NCBI GenBank assembly: GCA_017308575.1
Contig: JAFKEQ010000001.1
Span: 806,001-870,000 of the forward strand
Direction of reading: 5' to 3'
DNA from: Afipia sp.
GTDB taxonomy: Bacteria; Pseudomonadota; Alphaproteobacteria; Rhizobiales; Xanthobacteraceae
Length of the DNA: 64,000 nucleotides
Below are positions 54,240 through 64,000 of this stretch, one piece after another (the stretch's first letter is position 1; the number at the start of each line of letters is the position of its first letter). A program made the position numbers and the translations under genes. The notes below the pieces were generated by a model, which did no database searches, was not told where the DNA came from, and saw nothing but the letters and a program-made list of their open reading frames with translations.

Positions 54240-55904
54240 ATGTGGAATCAAATTTATAACCCGCTGGGGAATGCGGCGCTGTCGACGGTCGCCGCTGCCA
54301 TTCCCGTCGTAACGCTGTTGATCCTGATCGCAAGCGGCAAGGTCAAGGCGCATATTGCGGCGATCATCGCCCTGATCGTGGCCAACATCATCACCATCTT
54401 CGTGTTCACTATGCCGGCCGGCATGTCGATCCGGGCGTCGCTGCTCGGTGTCGTGACGGGCTTCTTTCCGATCGGCTGGATCGTGCTCAACGTCATTTTC
54501 CTCTACCGCATCACGGTGGAGACCGGCCGCTTCGAACTGCTGCAGCGGGCGATCGGCGGCGTCACGGAAGATCGCCGTCTTCAGATTTTGCTGATCGCGT
54601 TCTCGTTCGGCGCGTTCTTCGAGGGCGCGTCCGGCTTCGGTACGCCGGTCGCGATCACCGGTGCGGTGCTGATCGGCCTCGGCTTCTCGCCGCTCGCGGC
54701 GTCGGGCCTCTCGCTGATCGCCAACACGGCGCCTGTCGCTTTCGGCGCGCTCGGCACCCCGATCCAGGGTCTTGCCTCGGTAACCGGCCTCGATCCCTAC
54801 ATCCTTGGCGCGATGGTCGGACGGCAGCTGCCGCTGTTCTCGCTGATCGTGCCGTTCTGGGTGGTGTGGGCCTTCGCGGGCTGGCGCGGCATGATGGCCG
54901 TGTGGCCTGCGATCCTGGTGACCGCGCTGTCGTTCGCGATCCCACAATTCGTGATCTCGAACTACATCAATCCATGGATTGTCGATATCGGCGCCTCGCT
55001 GATTTCGATGGGCGCGCTGATCCTGTTCCTCAAGGTCTGGCAGCCGAAAGAGCTGTGGCTGTCGCCGGTGCTTCGCGGCAAGGACGAGTCCGCGGCGACG
55101 ATGGCGGCGCGTAAGCCGCTCGACAAGACGCCGCTGACCCAGAGCCAGCTCTGGAGCTCGCTGCTGCCGTGGATCATCGTCTGTATCGTGATGCTGATCT
55201 GGGGCAACGGTGCGTTCAAGACCTGGGCGAACTCGATCTTCACCTGGAACTATGCCGTTCCCGATCTGCACAACATGATCAACAAGGTGCCGCCGGTGGC
55301 CGCGAAGCCGACGCCGGAAGGCGCGGTGTTCTCGTTCACGTACCTGTCCTTCACCGGAACGGGCATGCTGATCGCGGCGATCATCTCGGGTGTGCTGATG
55401 GGCTTCTCGCCAGCCAAGCTGATCGGTGAATATGGCCGCACCATCAAGGTCTGCGCCATCTCGCTGATCACGATCTCGGCGATGCTGGCGATCGGCACGC
55501 TGACCCGTCTGTCGGGCGTCGATGCGACGCTCGGTCTCGCCTTCGCCGCGACCGGCGTGCTGTATCCGTTCTTCGGCACGTTGCTCGGCTGGCTGGGCGT
55601 GGCGCTGACGGGTTCGGACACCGCATCCAACGTGCTGTTCGGCAACCTGCAGAAGATCACCTCCGAACAGCTCGGCCTGTCGCCGATCCTGATGGCGGCG
55701 GCGAACTCGTCCGGCGGCGTCATGGGCAAGATGATCGACGCGCAGTCGATCGTGGTGGCCTCCACCGCGACCAACTGGTACGGCCATGAAGGCTCGATCC
55801 TGCGTTATGTCTTCGTGCACTCGATCGTGCTGGCCTGCTTGGTCGGCCTGTTCGTGACGTTGCAGGCTTACGTCTATCCGTTCACGGCGATGGTGATCAA
55901 GTAA
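54240..55904 (+). CDS. lldP: L-lactate permease
   Basis: A 554-residue transporter with about 13 membrane helices. Conserved LctP/LldP segments are FFPIGWIVLNVIFLYRITVETGRFELLQRAIGGVTEDRRLQILLIAFSFGAFFEGASGFGTPVAITGAVLIGLGF, NTAPVAFGALGTPIQGLASVTGLD and the C-terminal LTGSDTASNVLFGNLQKIT...NSSGGVMGKMIDAQSIVVA. It takes up lactate or glycolate with protons. Glycolate transport would fit glcDEF in the same window, but the genes are not adjacent. Good ribosome binding site and its own terminator. Confidence 0.96.
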   Translation: MWNQIYNPLGNAALSTVAAAIPVVTLLILIASGKVKAHIAAIIALIVANIITIFVFTMPAGMSIRASLLGVVTGFFPIGWIVLNVIFLYRITVETGRFELLQRAIGGVTEDRRLQILLIAFSFGAFFEGASGFGTPVAITGAVLIGLGFSPLAASGLSLIANTAPVAFGALGTPIQGLASVTGLDPYILGAMVGRQLPLFSLIVPFWVVWAFAGWRGMMAVWPAILVTALSFAIPQFVISNYINPWIVDIGASLISMGALILFLKVWQPKELWLSPVLRGKDESAATMAARKPLDKTPLTQSQLWSSLLPWIIVCIVMLIWGNGAFKTWANSIFTWNYAVPDLHNMINKVPPVAAKPTPEGAVFSFTYLSFTGTGMLIAAIISGVLMGFSPAKLIGEYGRTIKVCAISLITISAMLAIGTLTRLSGVDATLGLAFAATGVLYPFFGTLLGWLGVALTGSDTASNVLFGNLQKITSEQLGLSPILMAAANSSGGVMGKMIDAQSIVVASTATNWYGHEGSILRYVFVHSIVLACLVGLFVTLQAYVYPFTAMVIK

Positions 55905-55929
55905 CGCCATCCAAACGAGTGTCGGTCAA

Positions 55930-55957
55930 CCCCGCGGCGCGAGCCGCGGGGTTTTTC
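55930..55957 (+). terminator. Intrinsic terminator of lldP
   Basis: CCCCGCGGC (55930-55938) pairs over 9 bp with GCCGCGGGG (55943-55951), followed by TTTTTCTTT. Confidence 0.93.
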
Positions 55958-56049
55958 TTTGGCTTTCCGCGCGGCATCTGCGCACTGGCCAATGTGGTCC
56001 CGAGCGTTTAGAACCGCGCGCAATCGAACAGTTGCGAAGGTCTTCAATC

Positions 56050-56451
56050 ATGACGATTCTGCGACATGCTGCATTGGGTTTTGCGCTCGCGATGAGTGCG
56101 GCCAATTACACTCCGGCGCACGCGGCAGAATTTCCGTTCGGTCTGGAAATGACTCTCGAAGCGCGTCCGCAGCCCGGATCGAAGAGGATTCCGCGACTCG
56201 AGATCGGCGACAACGGCGAAGCGCAGCTCGATCTGTGGTGCAAGGCGGGCAAGGGCCAGTTCTCGGTGGCCAACAACACCGTGATCTTCGTGCCCGGCGC
56301 GCTGACCGACAACGGCTGCACGCCGGATCGCGCGCAGGCCGACGATGCTCTGGTGAGCGCGCTCGCGGAAGCAGAGACATGGACACGGCAGGGCGATCTC
56401 GTCTCGTTCGTCGGGCGGACGACGCTGCGGTTCCGGCTGAACACGAATTGA
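56050..56451 (+). CDS. Small secreted protein, META/HslJ-like
   Basis: A 133-residue protein. A signal peptide (MTILRHAALGFALAMSAANYTPAHAAEF) is followed by about 105 residues with short beta strands: KRIPRLEIGDNGEAQLDLWCKAGKGQFSVANNTVIFVPGALTDNGCTPDRAQADDALVSALAEAETWTRQGDLVSFVGRTTLRFRL. The alternation N/G turn, C...C spacing and the final DLVSFVGRTTLRF strand resemble META domains (HslJ), small periplasmic proteins of unclear role. Two cysteines probably form a disulfide. A longer start at 56032 is possible. Confidence in the family is moderate. Confidence 0.7.
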   Translation: MTILRHAALGFALAMSAANYTPAHAAEFPFGLEMTLEARPQPGSKRIPRLEIGDNGEAQLDLWCKAGKGQFSVANNTVIFVPGALTDNGCTPDRAQADDALVSALAEAETWTRQGDLVSFVGRTTLRFRLNTN

Positions 56452-56457
56452 GTGAAT

Positions 56458-56568
56458 GAAGCCTCATCCTGAGGAGCGCGCTCTTGCGCGCGTCTCGAAG
56501 GATGAAGCCGAGGCGTGATTGGCCCATGGTTCGAGACGCCGTGCGGTGCACGGCTCCTCACCATGAGG
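56458..56568. repeat. Palindromic intergenic repeat, family A copy 4
   Basis: CCTCATCCTGAGGAGCGCGC...GTCTCGAAGGATGA on the left faces CCATGGTTCGAGACGCC...GGCTCCTCACCATGAGG on the right. A complete double unit between two convergent genes. Confidence 0.88.
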
Positions 56569-56576
56569 CCGAAACT

Positions 56577-58049
56577 TCAGCCTCCCCGCAGGATCATATC
56601 CGCGCAGGCTCCCGCCGCCTCGATCACGCCGGTATAGCCGCCGAAGCCGGCATAGGCTGACGCAAGATAAAGTCCCGGGATCGGTGTTGCGCAGGTGTTG
56701 TCGTGCTTGAGGTTCAGCGCGCGTCCCGGTGTCGGCGCGAAGCCATAGGCCGCTCCCAGCGGCGCGCCGAGATAGGCGCGCATTGAAAACGCGGTGTTGA
56801 ACGACGCGGCAACGACGGATTGGGCCAATCCCGGATAGTGCGTGTCGAGATAGGCGACGATGGCATCCTGCCAGCGTGCGCGCTTGGCGCGGTAGGCGTC
56901 CTGATCGGTGTCGTTCCAGTTCGAGAGCGCGTCGGGCCCGATCGCGGATAGTACGTAAGGCGGCGCGGGCACGCCGGACTCGATTGCGGCATAGTCGACA
57001 ATCGCCAGTGGCGGCATTCGCGCGCCGGGCTCGCTCGCCATCAGTGTGGTGCCTTTGGCGTAATCATCGAAACGCGTCGTCCAATCGGGCAGCAGCTGCG
57101 TCGAATAGCTTGTGACGCCGCAATCGCGTGGCGGTTTGGACAGGCCAAGCGTCAGCGCGAACAGCGAGATCGAGCGCGGAAGATCGGCATAGGCAGCGGT
57201 GAGCGCCGCACCGCCAGCCTTCGGAAGCATCGCGGCCAGCGTGTCCGGCGCGGCGTTGCCGATAATGCGCGCGGTCTCCACGGTCTGCGGATCGCTGCCG
57301 TCCTTGGCGGTGTGGGTGAGATGCGTGATGCGACCTTGCGCATCGGCATCGATTCGGCTCGCGGCGCGGCGCAAGATCACTTCGCCTCCTGCGGAGCGGA
57401 TCGCGCGCGCCAATGCGCTGGAGAGACGTTGCGAGCCGCCCTGCACATAACAGCCGCCGCTCTGCAGGTATTGGCCCTGCGCGCGGGCGAACAGCACCCA
57501 CGACAGGGTTGCCGGATCGTCGTGATAGTAGGACAGGTTCGCGGCCAGCGCGGCTTTCACGGCCTCGTTGGTGCCGAACACGCTGTCGAGTCTCTGCGAC
57601 AGGGTGAGGTTCAGGTCCTGAGCGATGTCCGTCGCGGCGGCGATCTGCTCCATCTCGCCGAGAATTCGTGCAATGTCGTCGCGCGCATCCGGGAATCGCT
57701 GCGTCAATGCATCTCGCGCGGCCCCGAAGTTGTCCGGCACCTTCAGCGGCGCATCGAGCAGTCCGCCGCGTACCTCATAGAACGTGCCCGATGGAATCCA
57801 GGTCACCGCATCGCGCACGCCCGCGCGCGTCAGAATATCGTGCTTGGGATCGCGGGGATCGTTCGGATTGCTGGTCTCATGCAGCGAGCCCTCGACGAAC
57901 AGGTCGCCGACTTTATAGCTCGATGCCGCGCCACCGACGGAATTGCTGCGTTCGATCACCAGAACCTTGCGGCCTGCGCGGGCGAGGATCGCGCCCGCGG
58001 TGAGGCCGCCGAGACCTGCTCCGATGATGACGGCGTCGTAACGCGTCAT
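56577..58049 (-). CDS. Phytoene desaturase / carotenoid isomerase-family FAD oxidoreductase
   Basis: A 490-residue flavoprotein. The Rossmann FAD site YDAVIIGAGLGGLTAGAILARAGRKVLVIERSNSVGGAASS starts at residue 4, and the C-terminal FAD motif IPGLYLASAYAGFGGYTGVIEAAGACADMIL closes the domain. The middle resembles CrtI/CrtISO or retinol saturase relatives (GSLHETSNPNDPRDPKHDILTRAGV, YVQGGSQRLSSALARAIRSAGGEVILRRAASRI). No carotenoid genes are adjacent, so the substrate is open. On the same strand as the secreted unknown at 58087, which lies 37 bases upstream. Confidence 0.88.
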   Translation of the reverse strand: MTRYDAVIIGAGLGGLTAGAILARAGRKVLVIERSNSVGGAASSYKVGDLFVEGSLHETSNPNDPRDPKHDILTRAGVRDAVTWIPSGTFYEVRGGLLDAPLKVPDNFGAARDALTQRFPDARDDIARILGEMEQIAAATDIAQDLNLTLSQRLDSVFGTNEAVKAALAANLSYYHDDPATLSWVLFARAQGQYLQSGGCYVQGGSQRLSSALARAIRSAGGEVILRRAASRIDADAQGRITHLTHTAKDGSDPQTVETARIIGNAAPDTLAAMLPKAGGAALTAAYADLPRSISLFALTLGLSKPPRDCGVTSYSTQLLPDWTTRFDDYAKGTTLMASEPGARMPPLAIVDYAAIESGVPAPPYVLSAIGPDALSNWNDTDQDAYRAKRARWQDAIVAYLDTHYPGLAQSVVAASFNTAFSMRAYLGAPLGAAYGFAPTPGRALNLKHDNTCATPIPGLYLASAYAGFGGYTGVIEAAGACADMILRGG

Positions 58050-58086
58050 GCGCGCTCCGGTCCGCCGGATGTGGACACGAGGATGA

Positions 58087-59295
58087 CTATCTCCATGTGG
58101 CCTTATCGGTGTCCCAGCGCTGCCCCTTCAGGCCGGTTGCGATCGCCTTGATCATCCCGTCGTCGTCGTTGAACGTGCTTTCTTCCTCACCGCCCGCGTT
58201 GTCGGCGAATTGCAGGTGGTTGCCCGGTGTTTCGTCGATTGTCTTGCTGGATGGGATGCCGAGCCAGACCACGAGGCGATCCGAACTGCCGGGCTTGTCG
58301 GGGCTGATCAGCGCCGTGACTTCCAGGGTTTCGGTGAGGTCCAGCGCGGGAAGCAACTGGCTCGGGCGCTTGATGGTGAAGGTCAGTTCGCCTGTGGTGT
58401 CGTTCCACACCACCGTGTCCGGCTTCGCGGACATCACCTTCGCGGCGATTCCGGAAAGAGCGAAGGCAATCTTGTCGCGATTCAGCTTTCCGCCCTCGCT
58501 CCATTCGGCGGCGGGAAAGCGGATCGCGCGTTCCATGTCGTAGGTGCCGGAGGTCCAGCCTGCGGCGCTGACACCCGTCGCGCCTTTCAGCGTGGTGATC
58601 AATGCGCCCGCGCGCGCCGGATCGGTCAGAAGACGCAGCACCTGATGGCCAGACCGCAGCGCGTTGCAGTCTGTTGCGATGCTGTCGAGCGCGATCTGCA
58701 CGTTCTGGCTTTTCAGACCCTTGACCAGATCGGCAAAATTCTCGCGCTTGACGCGGACCGCGACCGATTGCGGCGACACTTGCGTGAAATCCTTCGGCGC
58801 TTCGGACAGATCGTCATCGACCACCTGCGACTCCTGGAATTCCTTTTCGTCCGCATCGGCATTGTCCGGCGACGAAACGGAATTGGGCGTGCCGCCGAGC
58901 GTGATCCTGCCATCGAACGAGACGGTCTTGCCGCCCTTGCGGATCAGGCTGACCGTCACCGGCGTCTTGTTCTCAGTGCTTTGTCCGCTGCCGCTGAGCT
59001 TTTCGCCCTCGACCTTGAGATCGACAACAAAACGGTCCTTGCGATCGGACGAGGTCGAAACCGAATAACAGACATCGAGCAGCGCCGAGACGACCTTGCC
59101 GTTCGCGCGCGTCTCCTTGATGAAGGCATCCACGGGCAGGTCGCCGAGAATGTCGCCGAGCGAATTGAAATAGCGCACGTCGTTGGCCGCTGGCGCTGCT
59201 TTTGAGTCCTTAGCGCTCTGCGCCTCTGCGGCCGACCACGATACGGCGGACGAGAGAGCCAAGACAGCGGTGCAGCCAATCATCCAAGCGCGCAT
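58087..59295 (-). CDS. Secreted protein of unknown function
   Basis: A 402-residue protein with a signal peptide (MRAWMIGCTAVLALSSAVSWSAAEAQS). Two halves can be seen: a beta-rich N-terminal part (about 45-150; YFNSLGDILGDLPVDAFIKETRANGKVVSALLDVCYSVS...GQSTENKTPVTVSLIRKGGKTVSFDGRITLGGTP) and a C-terminal part (about 180-390) with GTYDMERAIRFPAAEW and LVVWLGIPSSKTIDETPGNHLQFADN. No motif was recognised. It ends 37 bases before the flavoprotein start on the same strand, so the two may be co-transcribed. Confidence 0.8.
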   Translation of the reverse strand: MRAWMIGCTAVLALSSAVSWSAAEAQSAKDSKAAPAANDVRYFNSLGDILGDLPVDAFIKETRANGKVVSALLDVCYSVSTSSDRKDRFVVDLKVEGEKLSGSGQSTENKTPVTVSLIRKGGKTVSFDGRITLGGTPNSVSSPDNADADEKEFQESQVVDDDLSEAPKDFTQVSPQSVAVRVKRENFADLVKGLKSQNVQIALDSIATDCNALRSGHQVLRLLTDPARAGALITTLKGATGVSAAGWTSGTYDMERAIRFPAAEWSEGGKLNRDKIAFALSGIAAKVMSAKPDTVVWNDTTGELTFTIKRPSQLLPALDLTETLEVTALISPDKPGSSDRLVVWLGIPSSKTIDETPGNHLQFADNAGGEEESTFNDDDGMIKAIATGLKGQRWDTDKATWR

Positions 59296-59439
59296 GTGTT
59301 CAGTCCTGAATCAGTCACGGTCATCGATGGCGGACCATCTCAAAACCGGACGGGGTTGTCGCGGGAATTCTGCATCGCGCCGATGGCCTTGAGATGAACG
59401 AATCGCGCGGCGCTGACGCGTTTCAGCCTTCCGACGCAA

Positions 59440-59465
59440 AAAGGCCGCCCGAAGGCGGCCTTTGA
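59440..59465 (-). terminator. Intrinsic terminator of groEL
   Basis: AAAGGCCGCC...GGCGGCCTTT (perfect stem, TTCG-type loop on the minus strand) followed by TTTTTG; 25 bases after the groEL stop. Confidence 0.9.
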
Positions 59466-59489
59466 TGTCGTTGGAGAGGAGAGCGGGGC

Positions 59490-61273
<1,784 letters not shown>

Positions 61274-61288
61274 ACGTTGAAAGCGTGC

Positions 61289-61585
61289 TTACTTCAGCAC
61301 GCCCATGATGTCGGACTCCTTCATGATGAGGAGTTCTTCGCCGTCGAGCTTCACTTCGGTGCCCGACCACTTGCCGAACAGCACAACGTCGCCGGCCTTA
61401 AGGTCGATCGGGATCAGCTTGCCGGATTCGTCACGGCCGCCGGGACCGACAGCCACGACCTGGCCCTGCGAGGGCTTTTCCTTGGCGCTGTCGGGGATGA
61501 TGATGCCGCCTTTGGTCTTTTCTTCGGCGTCAATGCGCTTGACGACGACGCGATCATGCAGCGGGCGGAAAGATGTCTTGGCCAT
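61289..61585 (-). CDS. groS: Co-chaperonin GroES
   Basis: A 98-residue protein: [93 protein letters not shown], including the mobile loop ([14 protein letters not shown]) that caps GroEL. The start at 61585 ([12 protein letters not shown]) is clear; the open frame to 61807 runs through the promoter. First gene of groESL. Confidence 0.98.
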   Translation of the reverse strand: MAKTSFRPLHDRVVVKRIDAEEKTKGGIIIPDSAKEKPSQGQVVAVGPGGRDESGKLIPIDLKAGDVVLFGKWSGTEVKLDGEELLIMKESDIMGVLK

Positions 61586-61689
61586 CGGAGTGTCCTTTGG
61601 GCGTTGCTTCTGAAAGATTTGACGTGCGGTGGAGCGCGGGCCGTGGATAATGGGAAAGCTAACCCGTTGAGATGACGCGGGCATTACCC

Positions 61690-61716
61690 TTAGCAATCGT
61701 GCTCCAAGAGTGCTAA
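61690..61716. promoter_or_regulatory. CIRCE element (HrcA operator) of groESL
   Basis: TTAGCAATC-N9-GAGTGCTAA; the right half is perfect CIRCE and the left has one mismatch (A for C). It lies just downstream of the predicted start site, 105 bases before the groES ATG, as in heat-repressed operons controlled by HrcA. Confidence 0.92.
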
Positions 61717-61726
61717 AGACCGGCTC

Positions 61727-61755
61727 GGAATATGGCTTGCCACCGATCCTGTCAA
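61727..61755 (-). promoter_or_regulatory. Sigma-70-type promoter of groESL
   Basis: On the minus strand TTGACA (61755-61750), a 17-base spacer and TATTCC (61732-61727). The CIRCE element begins about 11 bases further on. Confidence 0.8.
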
Positions 61756-61907
61756 GCGAGGCTCTTAAGGCCTTGGTGAGGCCAATATAGGATGATCTGG
61801 AAACCATAGATGGGACAATGCGGCGCGTTGACGGGGGTCAGCTCGCGCCGCGCGACGGCTGGTCTGCCAATCGGGCAGGCTGGGCCGCGTTCTTGCCGGG
61901 AGACAAT

Positions 61908-62450
61908 ATGACACATCAGCGAACCCACACCTCCAAGATCCTCACCTTCGCGGCCATCTCGGCGCTGTCCGGCCTGCTCGGGGCGTGTGGCGGCGGCAGC
62001 GGACTTGGCGGGGGCTTTGGTGGATTCGGTGGCTTCGGCGGATCGCAGCCCGCCGCTCAGGAACCGGCGGTCGCGCCTGAAATTCCGGCCACGATCCGTG
62101 CCGACGAAATCGTCGGCCGTTGGGGCCTCGCCTCATTCCACAAGCCTGACGACCGCACCCGCACCGAAGCGGCGGCCCGCGGCCAGTGCAAGAATCCCTA
62201 TGTGATCGGGCAGGGCGCGACCGGCGGCGTCATCATGCATTTGCCGGATGAAGCGACCCCGCAGGAACTGCGCCTCAAAGGAAGCCAGAGCGGCAAGAAC
62301 TATATCGGGCCTGCCGGTCCGGCTGGTGGCCAGCAGGATCGCGAGATCGTTTCGTTCGATGGCCGCGTGCTGATGACCCGCTTTATCGATCCGGACGCCA
62401 ACAGCCGCTACGGCACCATGGTCTATGTCCGTTGCGCGCCGCGTGCATGA
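61908..62450 (+). CDS. Putative lipoprotein, Gly/Phe-rich N-terminus
   Basis: A 180-residue protein. The signal peptide ends in a lipobox (ALSGLLGAC) at about residue 28. A Gly-Phe-rich segment (GGGSGLGGGFGGFGGFGGSQP) leads to a compact domain of about 120 residues: IRADEIVGRWGLASFHKPDDRTRTEAAARGQCKNPYVIGQGATGGVIMHLPDEATPQELRLKGSQSGKNYIGPAGP...FDGRVLMTRFIDPDANSRYGTMVYVRCA. This looks like a small beta-sandwich or lipocalin-like fold; no family was recognised. Start at 61908 fits the lipobox and a GGGAG ribosome binding site. A perfect 9-bp hairpin without T tract follows at 62455-62478. Confidence 0.82.
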   Translation: MTHQRTHTSKILTFAAISALSGLLGACGGGSGLGGGFGGFGGFGGSQPAAQEPAVAPEIPATIRADEIVGRWGLASFHKPDDRTRTEAAARGQCKNPYVIGQGATGGVIMHLPDEATPQELRLKGSQSGKNYIGPAGPAGGQQDREIVSFDGRVLMTRFIDPDANSRYGTMVYVRCAPRA

Positions 62451-62524
62451 ACGGTTCCGGCATGATCTGATGCCGGAATGATTTGCGATTCTGAAGATAA
62501 GAGACTGTCAGGGCAGGACCGGAC

Positions 62525-63706
62525 GTGCTGATCTCCGGTCCCACCCGTGCCGTCGGCATCTTCTGCATCACCGAGATTCTGGCCTGGGGCGCGCTATTCT
62601 ATCCGCCCGGGCTGACCATGCCGCATATCGCCGCCGCCCATGGCTGGTCGCTGGCGCAGACGCTGCTCGGATTCTCCATCGCGCTCGGTGTGTCCGGACT
62701 GGCATCGCCGCTGGCGTGCACCCTGGTCGAGCGGCATGGCGGTCATTACGTGATGGCGGGCGGCGCGCTGATCGGCGCGCTCGGCCTGCTCATCCTTCCG
62801 CTGACCAGTCAGTACTGGGCCTATCTGGCAAGCTGGGTCCTGCTCGGTGTCGCGCTCGCCTCCAACCTGTATGATCCGGCGTTCACGGCGCTGACCCGCA
62901 TTTTCGGCATCGCCGCGCGGCGGCCGATCACGCTGGTGACGTTCGTCGGCGGGCTGGCTTCGACCCTGTCATGGCCCACGACGCAGATACTGATCGCCCA
63001 TAGCGGATGGCGCAGCGTCTATTTCGTGCTGGCAGGCGTCATGGCGTTTGTCGTCGCGCCGCTTTATGTCTTCGTGCTCCCGCGCAACGCGGTCTATGTC
63101 CCGCCGCCTGTGCCCGAAGGTGTTGCGGCGCCCAGACTCGCGAACATCATTCCCGCCTCCGGCGCGCCGTTTCTTTTCATTGCGGCGGGCTTTGCATGTC
63201 ACGCCTTCCTGCAGTCCGGCACGCTGGCGCATCTGCTGACCATCCTCCAGCGTGGCGGCATCGATGCTGTCACGGCCGTTGCAATCGGCGCGCTGTTCGG
63301 CCCGGCGCAGGTGCTGACCCGGATCGCGGATTTCGTCACCGGCGGCAGGCTGCATCCGCTCTGGCTGGTGCGGCTTGCGATGGGAACGATGGTCCTCGCA
63401 TTCATCCTGCTTGTCGCCGCCGGGTTCGCGCCCGCCGTCGCGGCGACGTTCGCCATCATGCTCGGCGCGGCCAACGGCGTGGTTACCATCGCGCGGGGTG
63501 CGCTGCCGCTGGTGTTGTTCGGAGCTAAGGGCTACGGGCGCATCGTCGGGCGCATTGCGCGGCCGGCACAGATTTCTCAGGCCATCGCGCCGTTTGTATT
63601 TGCTTATGTGATCGACCGGTGGTCCGGGCCCGTGGCTCTGGAAATCATGATCGTCGTGGCGCTGCTGGCGCTGCTCTGTTTCAGCGCGATCCATCGGCCG
63701 AAATAA
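62525..63706 (+). CDS. MFS transporter
   Basis: A 393-residue carrier of about 12 helices, starting at GTG. Segments such as GIFCITEILAWGALFYPPGLTMPHIAAAHGWSLAQTLLGFSIALGVSGLASPLACTLVERHGGHYVMAGGALIGALGLLILPL show the MFS N-terminal half with the loop 2-3 region; ITLVTFVGGLASTLSWPTTQILIAHSGWRSVYFVLAGV and the second half follow. It resembles the oxalate/formate or nitrate-like MFS groups only loosely; substrate unknown. Confidence 0.88.
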   Translation: MLISGPTRAVGIFCITEILAWGALFYPPGLTMPHIAAAHGWSLAQTLLGFSIALGVSGLASPLACTLVERHGGHYVMAGGALIGALGLLILPLTSQYWAYLASWVLLGVALASNLYDPAFTALTRIFGIAARRPITLVTFVGGLASTLSWPTTQILIAHSGWRSVYFVLAGVMAFVVAPLYVFVLPRNAVYVPPPVPEGVAAPRLANIIPASGAPFLFIAAGFACHAFLQSGTLAHLLTILQRGGIDAVTAVAIGALFGPAQVLTRIADFVTGGRLHPLWLVRLAMGTMVLAFILLVAAGFAPAVAATFAIMLGAANGVVTIARGALPLVLFGAKGYGRIVGRIARPAQISQAIAPFVFAYVIDRWSGPVALEIMIVVALLALLCFSAIHRPK

Positions 63707-63736
63707 AAAAACCCGGAACGCGGTTCCGGGTTTTCA
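63706..63736. terminator. Bidirectional intrinsic terminator between the MFS gene and cheZ
   Basis: AACCCGGAAC pairs with GTTCCGGGTT around a GCG loop; A7 on the left and TTTTC on the right give U tracts on both strands. Confidence 0.9.
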
Positions 63737-63757
63737 GAAACGGCGATGGCGTTCGGC

Positions 63758-64000
63758 TTAGTCGAACAGCGCGTCGATGTCGTCCTGCGAGACATGGCCT
63801 GCTTCATCCGGTCCCTTCGGGCCGTTGAGCAGGCGGGCGTCGCCCACGCGGGTGTCGACGATCGGTGGCGCATGCTGCTTGATCGCATCGACGCCGCCCC
63901 AGATGTCCATCATGACATTGATGTGATGCTCGATGAACTTCATCGTGGTCATCACCTTGCTGATGCGCTGTCCGGTGAGGTCCTGGAAGTTGCAGGCCTC
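63758..64000 (-). CDS. cheZ: Chemotaxis phosphatase CheZ (C-terminal part, truncated by window edge)
   Basis: 81 codons of the C-terminal part, reading in from the right edge. EACNFQDLTGQRISKVMTTMKFIEHHINVMMDIWGG contains the CheZ active-site motif (DxxxQ in QDLTGQ). The C-terminal SQDDIDALFD is the CheY-binding tail, as in E. coli CheZ. It dephosphorylates CheY-P. The N-terminal part is outside the window. Confidence 0.88.
   Translation of the reverse strand, partial: EACNFQDLTGQRISKVMTTMKFIEHHINVMMDIWGGVDAIKQHAPPIVDTRVGDARLLNGPKGPDEAGHVSQDDIDALFD

Overview
The window is chromosomal, GC-rich DNA from an alphaproteobacterium. The best fit is the Bradyrhizobium/Afipia/Oligotropha/Rhodopseudomonas/Nitrobacter group (Nitrobacteraceae). 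This rests on gene content (RcdA-like protein, DUF1192, DUF4164, DUF2852, split tol-pal blocks, glcDEF, TorF-type outer membrane protein, FeeM-like acyltransferase), on a recognisable rhizobial 6S RNA, and on several families of short palindromic intergenic repeats. The genus cannot be fixed from sequence reading alone. No prophage, insertion sequence, CRISPR array, tRNA or rRNA was seen. Almost all of the window is housekeeping or envelope biology.

Layout. 1-2 kb: start of a quinone oxidoreductase, DUF1192, a candidate small RNA, rcdA, rpmE. 2-9.5 kb: an exporter-type ABC protein, a GNAT enzyme, a MotA/MotB-like pair, an inositol monophosphatase, a Sel1-repeat protein and a divergent ThiE-like protein. 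9.5-15.1 kb (minus strand): fba, pgk, gap and tkt, the central carbon block. 15.4-18 kb: DUF4164-zapA, 6S RNA, fau and a YmdB-type phosphodiesterase. 18-22.5 kb: a soluble chemoreceptor with a PilZ-like segment, yebC, and mgtE behind a leader that can fold two ways. 22.5-26.4 kb: ruvC, a LysE exporter, ruvA, a small membrane protein, ruvB and ybgC. 26.4-29.8 kb: a TetR regulator with matched operators at its own gene and at a DUF2852 gene, a DUF6498-like membrane protein and an SBF-type transporter. 30-33.8 kb: tolQRAB. 33.9-40.6 kb: a lysine/alanine histone-H1-like protein, glcFED, a TetR regulator and azlCD. 40.9-45.8 kb (minus): ftsH, tilS, cpoB, pal. 46-49.3 kb: a FeeM-like acyltransferase with a CtrA box and a GGDEF-EAL protein. 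49.7-59.3 kb: TorF-like porin, ClC antiporter, BacA/SbmA-like ABC transporter, lactate permease, a META-like protein, a phytoene-desaturase-family oxidoreductase and a secreted unknown. 59.5-64 kb: groESL with CIRCE, a lipoprotein, an MFS carrier and the C-terminus of CheZ.

How genes work together. tolQRAB and pal-cpoB form the trans-envelope division machine, but they sit in two converging blocks. ybgC, usually the first gene of that operon, lies 4 kb upstream at the end of the ruv operon. fba-pgk-gap-tkt supply triose/pentose phosphate interconversion. glcDEF oxidise glycolate. RcdA, the CtrA box, CheZ, the PilZ chemoreceptor and the GGDEF-EAL protein point to cell-cycle and c-di-GMP control of motility.

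The most interesting non-coding signals are: (1) mutually exclusive hairpins directly before mgtE, one of which covers the ribosome binding site; (2) a candidate small RNA at about 840-931 with CUCCU and CCUCCC motifs and a strong terminator; (3) identical ATGTAA-N7-TTACAT operators at tetR and the DUF2852 gene; (4) two adjacent CTAG-ended palindromic elements beside the 6S RNA. All functional claims are by reading and family knowledge; no database search was run.
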